A stretch of DNA of 64,000 nt from Porites lobata. Taxonomy: Eukaryota > Cnidaria > Anthozoa > Scleractinia > Poritidae. The notes below the pieces were generated by a model. The model had not been told where the DNA came from. It saw nothing but the letters and a program-made list of their open reading frames with translations, and did not search any database. A program made the position numbers and the translations under genes. Of the stretch, positions 1-12,000 are shown piece after piece. Every line of letters starts with the position of its first letter. Within the stretch, counting starts at the first letter, position 1. Where the stretch lies: NCBI GenBank assembly GCA_942486035.1, contig CALNXK010000071.1, positions 530,001 through 594,000 of the forward strand. Reading direction: 5' to 3'.

Positions 1-16
1 TTGATTTCAGTCACCG

Positions 17-3000
17 ATGGTTTGGTTAGTGCTGGTGTTGGCCTTGCTGTCTGCAGCATCTGCAGCTGATCAGCCACCAAATATTATATTTATACTTGCT
101 GATGATCTGGTGAGGTTGCATTTCTTTTGCTTTTTTTTTTTTCATGTAAAAATGTTCTTGGAGTGGGACTTTTGCTGCTGTCAGTGAAACATTTGCCAAC
201 TTCTCAACATTTAATTTTAGTTCTACTATTAATTAAAATCACAGAAATTAAGGCCTTTGCCATCTGCTACTTTGGTTATCCTACCTACTATAGCAAAACA
301 ATTTGACTAGGCTACCTTTATTTTGAGAAACATGATTTTCACAGTTTACATTTTTGTAATTCCGGCATAAGACATCCCTCTAATATCAAAGCTTTGAGGA
401 CCAAAATTTGTTCCTGTGAAATGCATTTTGCAGTATTTTCTTCGGACTCTCGGACACATTTTACAGAAGCCTCAAGGTATTTACACTGTGAAAACTTTCA
501 GAAAAACCTGGGTCGGAAAAAAAAATGGTTCAAGCAGCCTCAAACAGTGTAATTTTAGCCCAAAAGAAAATAAAAAGCAAAACAAAACAAAACAAAAGCA
601 AACAACTGAAAAACAAACAAACAAATTAAGACAGGGATGAATACTACTTTTCATGTTGTTATAAACGTATGAAAATTAATGAAATGAGTCCTACACATTC
701 ACTTTCTACGGTTTTAATTATAAGATATTTTCACTCAAGCAGTTGTGCTGTTGGTAGGGTATTATATGAAAGAGTAAATATTAAATTTGTTATAGTCAAC
801 TCGGCACTATTGATTCTATGGATTAGTTGCTCAGTGTATGTCATTATTCAATGTCATCCTGCGAGCAGATTGTCTATGTAACCCTTTAAACCCCAATATC
901 AACATACAAATTCTCCAAACTGATCTCTATACATTTCCTTAAAGAATGAGTTGAGAGAATTTGATAAAAGATCAAGGTATTTTCTCTTTGGTGATCATTT
1001 TATAAACTCTCATAACCTTTTCTCTTGCCAATGTATGGATATCTTTAGGAGAAAATTGATGTTGATCACTATTGGGACTTAAAGGGCTAAACTCTTCTGT
1101 AAATAGAGATGATTATACAAAGCAGAAAATATTAGTTTAATTTTACAGAGATTTTCAAGTTTGTTATTTTTTTCAATGCTTTTATAGGGCTGGGATGATG
1201 TAAGTTTTCATGGCTCACCGCAGATCCCAACTCCAAATCTGGATGGTTTAGCAAACAATGGAATCATTCTCAATAACTATTATGTGCAGCACATTTGTAC
1301 ACCAACCCGCAGTGCCATCATGACTGGTCGATACCCCATCCATACAGGTAGTATCGATGTTCAGGGGAACCTCTATATAACGAAGGGCCAAGGAAGTGGC
1401 AAAATATATTTGCTGCATGTATAACAATTAAGGTTTCATGTTTTTGTTACTGTATTACTGGGGTAAAGAAAACCTTTCACTATATCGAGGACTGTTATAT
1501 CCAGGCTCCACTGTGGTCAAAAGCAGGTCTTAGTTGTTCAAAAACAAATCATGTTAAAATTAAAGTTAAAAGTGCTTAAAATGTTAAAATTAACCCATGA
1601 TTAGGGTAATGGGTAGTTACATTTTTTAACTTGAGGGGTTTATTAACTTGAGGGTGAAATTACACTGTTTTAATGAAGTTTAGTTTAAGGTCTGGCTTGT
1701 TTACCGTGACTATAGCTCATAGTTAGCATCCCATAATACTCAAGATAGTTGTGATCACTAAATTGAACCTCTGAATGAGGATTAACATTATTAAACTTAA
1801 ACCTTCCATGAAAGTTATCCTGGGCTCACACGGTTGTTTATTCAACCATAGGTAAATTATTAAGCTGCTTTCAAACAACCAAAGTCAGGGAGCTGTTAGA
1901 TCTATGTTAACTTTGAAATGGCTCATAGCAGTAAGTTAACTTGGTCACAGCTCCTGGATATTTAGGATTAAGACTACTATGTCTTCTTTGGGACAAAGTA
2001 GAATGCTTGCCCTTTACTTCAATTGTTGAACTATTTTACAATTATTGGAAAACTCTACTTGTGGGAGTGTAGGAGCAAACAAATCCTTCCAAACATTTAT
2101 GGATTTAGGACGAAGATCATCGCTAAATATGAAACAGAAAAAAAATCAGCAGCCAAGAATATTCTTCAAAAGAAAGAGGATACTGACGCGTTATTTAAGT
2201 TAACTGTCTTAACTCAGTATTATTTCATTGCCACCTTTTGTCCTTTTTTCTAATTTCCTTTAGCCCTGTAATAATTTAACAATTAATTTTGCTTTACTCT
2301 GTTGATGTCCATTGTTAAAATGCTTTTTTGTAGTGTTGTAAATGTAATTATCTAATGTGATTATCAATAAATATACTTTTTTTAAAAATCAGAAAATTAA
2401 TTGTTGATGTATGTTTGTATTAAGCATGAAATGTACATGTTAATAAAGGTGTTTGTCTCACTGAAATTGTTAACAGCAGTAGCCTTTAGTACCACTAATT
2501 TAACATCGTTCTCAGTCCTTTTACTCTTGATTGTTCTAAGCCATAACTCAGTATGACCAGATTTTATTCTTTGTGTTGATATAACTATTCTAGGTATGCA
2601 GCACAGTGTTATTCTAGCTGCTCAACCCTATGGACTTGGTTTAGATGAGACTCTTTTGCCGCAGCATCTTCAAAAGCTGGGATATGCCACACATGCAGTT
2701 GGAAAGGTATCTGGAGTTAAACCATATTTGTTCAATTAAGGGCTGGAATATTTATTAAATTTTTAGTGTTTTCAAGGCAGAGGGCAGCATTTGTTTCAAA
2801 ATCACATTATTTTCTTAAATCACTGTATTTTTTTTTTTCAGTGGCACCTTGGATTCTTTCAAACTGACTACACTCCAACAAAGAGAGGATTTGACTCTTT
2901 CTTTGGGTATTATTGCGGAAAAGAGGATTACTGGGATCACTCAAACAGGGAAGTAGATGGATGGGGACTGGACCTCCGTAATGGCACAGAGGTGAGTAAG

Positions 3001-6000
3001 AACAGTGGACCATGGTAGAACAATAGCAGAAAGCATACTCATTGATACAATGCATTTCGAGGACTCTTTTGAATAAATTGTGTTGATTTATTCGTTCGGG
3101 ATGGGCTAGGACCTTGTCCAGATCATCATGATCACCCTCGAGTCATTCTTTTAAAAGCTTTGAGTGTGAGTAGCCAACCTAACCCAACCTCGCTCAAGTT
3201 GAGCCAAGAAGAAAGTGCATCGTAGATCATGAAAGAAACACCTATAATGTGGAAATGACCTAATGGAATGTAAACTGCAACCCTTAGAGAGATCACTTGC
3301 TGGTGAATGCAACCACACGGAATGTTTTTGGAATTTGGCTGGCAATGACCCATTCAGATCTAATACTGCTCTGAAAATTGAATGGCAAATAATTATTGTC
3401 ATGGTTTTAAGACAAAAATTTTGAATGCAACAAAGGAGTTAAAGAAGTCTTGCATCTGAATGATTTCATCTTCTTTGAGTTTCTTAATGATGATAAAGAA
3501 GATGTTGTTGATGATAAGGATGATGTTGATGTTGATGATGAAGGCGAATATGACAGTGTTGACAGTGATAACTTTGTTGTATGTTTTATAGCCACTCTTT
3601 AAAACTAGAGGCAAAGTAGTTGTGACTGTGTGATCTATCCGTCGCTTTCTTCTGAACATCGTTTTTTCTTTTTCCTCATCCTTCAGCCTGTGTGGACAGA
3701 GTGGGGCCAGTACAGTACAGAGCTGTTTACAGAAAAAGCCGTGGATATTATTCAGACGCATGATCCTTCTAAGCCGCTGTTTTTGTACCTTCCGTTCCAA
3801 GCAGTTCATAGCGCAAACTATATCCAGCCACTTCAAGCACCTCCAGATGATATCAAGAAATTTTCCGCGATAGAGGATGAAAACAGAAGGATTTTTGCTG
3901 CCATGGTGTCACAACTCGATCAGGGTGTAGGGAAGGTAGGGGGAAATGATGCAGATTTCTAGTCAGGTTAAGGTACAAGTCAGGGGCACCCAACGAGAAT
4001 ATAGTTCAAAACCACTTAAACATAGCATTGTTGAAGGTATTTTAGTATTTAAACGGTAGATATAGGCATATTTTTATCCCCTAAAAATTTATCATCTGTT
4101 CGGATTTTCTAGCTGAAAGTCTAGTAATCCTAAAATTATGGGGATAAAAACTTACCTTTTCGAAAATTTCAGGCAGAAAAAAGGCTCCCGCAAATTCTAG
4201 GTGACCTTTTTAGGGTAAAAATCTGTTAAAAATGGACAATTATACCACTTTTAAGATGTTCGAAAATCCTAGGAGAGGCAGGCAAGTATAAACTTTTACA
4301 ACAAATGTTCCGAAAATCCTAGATCTTAAATCGTCTTCTGGACAGATATTTTCATAAAATTGACGTTGGGTGCCCCTTAACAGTCACTCTTTACTACTGT
4401 ATGTAAGCGTGATTTAAGAGAGAATAGCTGCATTCATAATTTTTGTCTTTGTCAGCTTGTGTTAACCTTTGGCATTTGAGGTGGCTGTGTTCTGTTCCGT
4501 TTGAATTTATAACGCAAACTCTTTTTTTTTTTAATAGTCAAATTTTCGTTACCGTCGCCGTCGTCGATGCTAAGCAGGGGCACCCAACGAGATTATAGTC
4601 CAAAACCTCTTAAACATAGCATTGTTAAACGTATTTTAGTATTTAAGAGCGAATGCACAGAAAAATCGAGCAAACCGTGGCCACAGCTCAAAACCTAACC
4701 AACCCTCATTTAAGTCTGTAATAAGGTTTTAATGAATTTATAACACTGCTGAGGTTTAAATTTCAAAATGCGACCGAATCTGGGAATTATTTGAGATTTT
4801 CGATTTCAACGGTCTGCGGGCCTAAAATTAGCCGCCGAACACGGCAATATAGCCTAGCGACAGAAAAGAGCTGACTTTCATAAACGAGCGAATATATAGA
4901 CAATCTTCCCCTTAAATCTCAAAAAACAGATATTAATAATTCCGAACAGCACATTTTTTTAGATTTAGAGTATACAATATCGACGAACGAGCACAATTTT
5001 GAAACGTAATTTGCATAATGGTTATAAATACAACAATTTACCGCGAAAACCAAAATCGAATTTTCTATATGGGGGAATTCTCCAAATCACCCCAAATCCC
5101 GTCTACTACCTAATGAGATATGGTAATTCAACATTATCTGAAAGTTAGTCTGGTGTTCTCGCGAACGCTTGTAGAATAGACTGATTATTTTGAGGTTATT
5201 TTGCCCCAAACAACCGCTAATTGACCCCAGGGTCAATTGACACGTGCACGTCACCTTAGTTTTATGCGTCGATTTGAGCTCGTTAAAAGGGAGAAACTAA
5301 AAAGATTCTTTTAATATGTACCTGTTTTAATGAAATACACGCAATCTTCAAAAGGAGAGGCCGTTCATTGGGTAATTTCTGTTCTTGAGATCTTGTAGAT
5401 TGTACCATGGCGTCTGCGAGTGGACCTGAGTCTAGGTCTGTTTTCCCCTGACTGCAAAATCAGAATAACATCATGAAATAATTCTCGCTCGAACCTTCGT
5501 AAATGAATCAGCTTTGCAGTGCCTTACCTGAGATAAAAAGTGGGCCGAATAGGAAAGTTTCTAGCACAATTTGGATCCTTTGCAGCACGTAGTGTATTTG
5601 CTAAGCGGGGATGGTATCAATGACTTTTTTAAAATTAGTTACTCACCTCCGATTGCGTGACCAGGCAATTATCGATTGTCTCCTGCAAAAAATAAGTGCA
5701 CGGGAAACCAAAGCTTTCAGGATACAGTAAATTCATTTTCCTGTAAGACCAGGTGTCCTTTTGTCCTATTTTAAAAGCGGTTAACTAAGATGATAATAAA
5801 CATACTGTGCCACTTTTAAAAATGGTACAGTAACTGAATGTTCTGTTCTTCTGATTTTACCCCCAACCCCGGAGTGTTCAGAATATATATTTGCACTACG
5901 CATGAAAGGCAAATGGATTAAATTTTAAGATTCAAGGCGGTTTTAAGGCATGGGTTACCAGTGGATTAGTCAAACTTGTCATAAGGTGCATTGAACAGAA

Positions 6001-9000
6001 AATTACAGGCATGACCTCTCTGCTATTGTATGTCCATTAAGTGATTTTCCAGCAAACATTGTTTTTTGACTTTTTTACCCCAAACGTTTTTTCCGTTCAA
6101 TTCTTATCTGTGAGATCTAAACTTAGTTAAATTTCTGTAATTTGTTGTGAAATGCAATTCTGCAAACAACTAAGTATTTAATTTTGCGTAAAAGCTACAT
6201 GAAATTGAACTGTTTAGCCGTAAACCATTAAAAAAGAGAAAGCATCATGCTTTCTCTTTTCATCTAATAGGACTTAAGCAATGGCATTGCTTAAGTCCTA
6301 GTAGTTGTTCTCCATGTCTGCTAAGGAGGAAATAGTATGCTCTTTTCAAGAAATTGTTCTTGCCCATTGCGGTTTCAAACCAAAGATAGCAGCAAGTCTG
6401 TCGTGGTCATATACTGCTACTTCTGAGTGCAAACGAAGCATAGGCGCACAAGTCAGCTAGTCAGGTGCCGAAAATGAAGTGGAAACTTAACCCCAAGGGC
6501 GTCCATGTTCGCTCCAGCTCGAAAAGGTAGAATCAGTTGTGCAGTAAAAAAAAGTAATGCGAAAAACCTGCGGGGGCTGGGGAAAGAAAGGCGTCTTATT
6601 TTTCTTTGGCTTGTTCTATTTTCGCGACGTGGTACAAGCTACGAAATACTGACAAGCTCAGTAAATGTCTTCACCACCGGGAGTCACTTACCCTTAGCCG
6701 GACACTCCCCTCACGTATCATGTTTCGTTCCTAAAGTTATTTCAAAGCACAGAACCAAACCTAATCAGCGGCCGAAGGCAGAAAGGGGGATGAGCAAACG
6801 GATGTCACAGCATATTTTGCAAGAAACTGGTATCCTTGTGCCTATCGGCTCAGGAACGATTGATTACTACTAGAATTAATATCAGGGTCAGAATTTGAGT
6901 GCTACAATGGGAGGGAAGGAAGAAAAGGAAACCGCCGCGCAGACCTGTTAAGTCTTTTATAAACTTTCTCGTCCTGACGGTTTCAAAGAAGGGCGTTGTG
7001 GCTGCTATTTAATTTACAGTGTCTGTTGCAGGTGTCGAATTAATCTTACAGTAACTGGAAATGTGGCCAAGGATGAACGACTATAGTTTGGTATATTCAC
7101 GAGCGCGTTTTGTCCAGTGAACTGAGTGCGTAGTTTTTCTTAACGAAGGGACGGGGTGGGACAAGTGAATAGTTCGGGGAACGATTGCTCTCTTTAGCGG
7201 GGGGGGTATATTTGTTGATATCAGGAGTTGTGGCCTGCATAGAGTCGTTGTAAGGCTATTTTTGCTTCGGAGTATCGGTTTACCGGAAGCTGAGCAAGGA
7301 AAAGTCAATGGTGCATTTATGGAATAATAATAGAGATTCTCATGGTCTAACAGTGCGGAGATTAGACTTCTGGTAAGGTGGCAACGATCAAGGCCCGCAT
7401 TATAATTCATGATAATTGAAGGCCATGATGTGGAAAAAGCGACTGAAATGGTGGATGCCATGCAATCCTCTCAGACGGGGAGGGCGTACCTGGCCTTAAC
7501 GGTTGCCCCTGCGACAGAAGGTAAGCATGCCCAGATTGTCCACGGGTTGCTAAATGAGACCGTCCCTTTCTTAGTACCCGTTCCCTGTCTTATAATTAGA
7601 CCCGGGCAAATTGTTCGAGATTGCACCATCATTTTGGGCTTAAAGCTTCCAAAGTCCAAAAATAATAGCGCATGTTCGCGACGGTTTTTTAAGTCAGTCA
7701 AGTTCTTAAACCAGGCCTTAAACGGCCAGTTTTAAGTGTCGATAACAGTTAAAAAGGCATACAAGCCTCATGCAAAAGACAGTGGGAAGGAAGTGCACAT
7801 CGGTGATGGGGAAAAAGGATTAGCCCACAGTTATTTAGGGGTGGATCTTTCGAAACATTCTTATTCTCTTGGACAGATATGCATTGCTTAAAGTTTTAGT
7901 CAAACCAGGTGTAAATTTATAGTAACAAACTATTAAATATACATCAGCAAGATTTTTGCGAATCCTATTTTTCGCTGGAGACTATCGTTTACTGGCTGGT
8001 CACGCAATCAAAAGGTAACGTACTTTCCCACGTTTGTTTACTCACCCTTCGCTCATATCAGCAATATACTGCGTTCCACAAAGGATCCAAATTGCGCTAG
8101 AAATGTTTTGCTATTCGGCCCACTTTTTATCTCAGGTAAGGCACTGCAAAGCTGATTCACTTACGAAGATTCGAGGGAGAGTTATCTCTTGATATTATTC
8201 TGATTTCGCTGTCACGGGAAAACAGACCTAGACTCAGGTCCACTCGCAGACGCCATGCTGCAATCTACAAGATCTCAAGAACAGAAATTACCCAATGAAC
8301 GGCCTCTCCTTTTGAAGATTGCGTGTATTTCATTAAAACAGGTACATATTAAAAGAATCTTTTTAGTTTCTCCCTTTTAACGAGCTCAAATCGACGCGTA
8401 AAACTAAGGTGATGTGCACGTGTCAATTGACCCTGGGGTCAATTAGCGGTTGTTTGGGGCGAAATAACCTCAAAATAATCAGTCTATTTTACAAGCGTTC
8501 GCAAGAACACCAGACTAACTTTCAGATAATGTTGAAGTACCATATCTCATTAGGTAGTAGACGGGATTTGGGGTGATTTGGAGAATTCCCCCATACAGAA
8601 AATTCGATTTTGGTTTTAGCGGTAAATTGTTGTATTTATAACCATTATGCAAATTACGTTTCAAAATTCTGCTGGTTCGTCGATACTTTATACTCTAAAT
8701 CTAAAAAATGTGCCGTTCAGAAATTGTTAGATATTTGCTTTTTGAGATTTAAGTGGAAGATTACCAATATATTCGCTCGTTTATGAAAGTCAGCTCAATT
8801 CTGTCACTGGGCTATTTTCCCGAATTCGGCGGCTAATTTTAGGCCCGCTGACAGTTGAAATCGAAAATCTCAAATAATTCCCAAACTCGGGCGCATTTTG
8901 AAATTTAAACCTCAGCAGTGTTATAAACTCATTAAAACTTTATTACAGACTGAAAATGAGGGTAAGTTAGTTTTTGAGCTGTGGCCACGATTTGCCGATT

Positions 9001-12000
9001 TTGCTCGATTTTTCTGAGCATTCGCTCTTAAACGGTAGATAAAGGCATATTTTTATCCCTTAAAAATTTTTCATCTGTTCGGATTTCCTAGCTGAAAGTC
9101 TAGTGATCCGAAAATTATAGGGATCAAAACTTACCTTTTCGAAAATTTCAGCCAGAAAAAAGGCTCCCGAAAATTATAGGTGACCTTTTTAGGGTAAAAA
9201 TCCGCTAAAAATAGGCAATTATACCATTTTTTAGATGTTCGAAAATCCTAGGAGAGGCAGGCAAGCAAGAAATTTTACAACAAATGTTCCGAAAATTCTA
9301 GATCTCAAATCGTCTTCCGAACAGATATTTCTCCGAAAATTGTCGTTGGGTGCCCCTGGCTAAGGTTCTCTATTGACAGTTTCACCACAAAACCCTAGTA
9401 GCCACTGACTCCCGGCAACCATGCTGCCTTCTATTCACCGCACTCACTTCCTTCATCTTAGGTTCTTGACGCACTAAAATCCACTGGTTTGTACAACAAC
9501 TCGGTGATTGTTTTCTCAACTGATAATGGTGGCCCAGCAGCAGGGTTTGATATGAACAGCGCTTGTAACTACCCTCTGAGAGGCGTCAAGGCCACACTCT
9601 GGGAAGGTATGGAAAAACACTGACTAAAGTTGCTGTTTTAGTAACCTCAGGATTGTTAAACTTGCGAAGTGCAAAGCAAAAAAAACAATTTCCCTGTACT
9701 TTAAAAGTAAGGTACAATGGGTAAAGGCGCACACGAGCCAAAGGCACACACGGCTGGAGCTTATTTCCGGTTTCCGTAGCATGAAGTATGCATAGGAGTA
9801 TTGCTGCTTCCCCCTGGGCCGGATTCTAGTCCATCGCAAGGTTATCCCCAAACAGTATGTCGCCGGTACCCAGTTAAACACCTTGATGAAGTAAAAAAGT
9901 GGAGTAAAGTTCCTTGTCTAAAGGCGAGGCTTGAACCCTGGACCTCCAGATCTAAAGTTCGAGGTGTTAGCCGCCTCCACGTGCCTTAAAAGTAATGTTC
10001 TTTTATTAGAAAGACCCAACACTGACTGTATTATGCTAAGTTCACACTGTACGGAGGAGCTAACCATACCGGATAGGGCTTCTGTTCCCACATATGAACG
10101 GTAATTGTAACAGAGCTAAAGTGGAGGTTTACCGGTCATCTCGCCCCAAGTCATTTCGCCCCGGTTACATAGCCCCTTATTCTAGAACGAGGAATATTAC
10201 ATTTGAAGCGTGCTTGCTTCGGTTTATGGCTTAAAGAACGAGGAATATTACATTTGAAGGGCACTTGTTTTGCTTTCTGGCTTATAGAACAAGGAATATA
10301 ACATTTGAAGCGCGCTAAATGACTCGAAAATGGGGGTCTAAGTAACCGGGGCGAAATGACCAGAGTCACATATCGGATAGGTGTTTATGCTACATACCAA
10401 ACAGCTTTTCGTGTCAGAACGAAAACCTATCCGGTATATTGTGATCACGGCCTAAGAGAATTATTCTTGGGTGTTCATGTTATCTATCACTCATAACCAT
10501 TGAGGTAGTCTCCTTTGCAGGTGCTCGTAGTATTGTGGTCGGAGCCATGCAATGCTTCTTCCCCCTCCCCACGCGTGGGAGCGGGGAACATTGCGTGACT
10601 CCCTCCGAGCGGCTGCGAAGTATACAACCTTTGAGGAGGTTGTTATAGACTACGAGTAGTCCCCCATTTTTCCTCAGGGATAGTAGAGCGAGCGAAACGC
10701 GAGCGCGCGTGAAAATCACCCCACGCGAGAAATCCCTGAGGAAAAATGGGGGACTACTCGTAGTCTAAGGTTGTTAGGGAAAATTCAATGTGGTAACTTA
10801 ACTGAGATTACTCAAAAAGGCAGGAGTACCCAAGGACCCGTTTTTGACAAAATGTATGATGCAAAGTCGCAAACACTAGCAGAGTATTTCTGCGTCAAGC
10901 TATATTAACGTTGAACTTTCCTAGGGAAAAAATATTCGTTCCTCACTGCCAGTGAGCAAGACTTTTCCCGGCAGATGAAATAGACTTCAAAATATACAAC
11001 CGTGTCAGGGATAACGAAGCAAACAGTTCAAATTAAACACCACCAGGTTGAGAAGCCCAATTGGCAGAAGGCAAACTAGCCTGCGACACAAACGAAACTA
11101 AACTCTGGTTAAGTCCGTCTGCGAAACAGTGCCGAAATCCTTGTTCTGGTTCCCCACCTGTGTACCAGGATTTTTTTACGCGCGATGATTGACCTGTTAA
11201 AAAAAGCCATCGTCAATTTGCCAATCAGGTTGAAGGAAAATTGGAAACGTATTTCGGTAATTTGTTGAGTCCGTTGGGGACCAGAACAAGGATATCTGCG
11301 CTGCTTTGCAGACGTTACTAACCGAGGTTAAATTACGTCTGCGCCGCAGGCTAAAGGCAAACCAGTCTACTGTTTACAAGAATTGCCGAGAAAAAATCCA
11401 GCTAGCGCTTAGGGCGGAAGTTGAAGTTAGGCCTCCAGATTGCAAGTCCGGCGATCAAAATAAATGCCGATGGCGAGTATCACCAGCCTAGTCACTAGAC
11501 ATTCTCGGCTCGGTCAAACATGGACTCTAGTTCAATTCCTGTCGGGGACTTAGATTTTTTCTTTTTCCCGTGCTCGTGACATGTTGATCACATCATTTCT
11601 CATTTCTTCACCTAGCTTTAAATTTACCATTATTCTTTATTCATCGCGCACTTGACGATTTCGACATTGCTATTCTTAGCAGTACGCAGGACGCGTGTCG
11701 TGGCACGAACCTTGTATATGGCCCAGCTGGCCACGAGTCCTTCGCAGCTCAGTGGTTAGAGCATCTGACCGGTGTACAGAAGGTCATATGTTCAACTCCT
11801 GTCGGGGACTGAGATTTTTTCTTTGTCCCCAGCTCGCGCATGACATGTTGATCACGTTATTTCTCATGGACTCTACTGTGATCTGTGATGTCACCGAGAG
11901 AGACCAGCTGTTCTCTCGCCCACACTTTCCCAGACTACACGCGGACAACGGGGCGAGAGAGAACCCCTGGGGACTTGGCTGGAGTATCACGTGACAAGAC

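Larger units (their letters stand above)
4575..9358. mobile_element. MITE copy B, split by a large insertion
   Basis: Same family and same orientation as copy A. The left 70 bp (4575-4646) and the right 330 bp (9028-9358) together match copy A along its length. The termini CAGGGGCACCC and GGGTGCCCCTG are flanked by GCTAAG at 4569-4574 and 9359-9364, a candidate 6-bp target duplication. The interior 4647-9027 is a different transposon. The CAGGG start recalls hAT ends, but hAT normally gives 8 bp, so the superfamily is unresolved. Confidence 0.75.

Noticed and set aside
6505..7735. Open frames inside the TTAA element as a transposase
   Set aside because: No DDE-type motifs or zinc-binding tail visible, and the frames lie on both strands and overlap.
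11735..11810. Functional tRNA gene
   Set aside because: Box A and box B are present, but the anticodon arm does not fold and a SINE tail follows, repeated in tandem.
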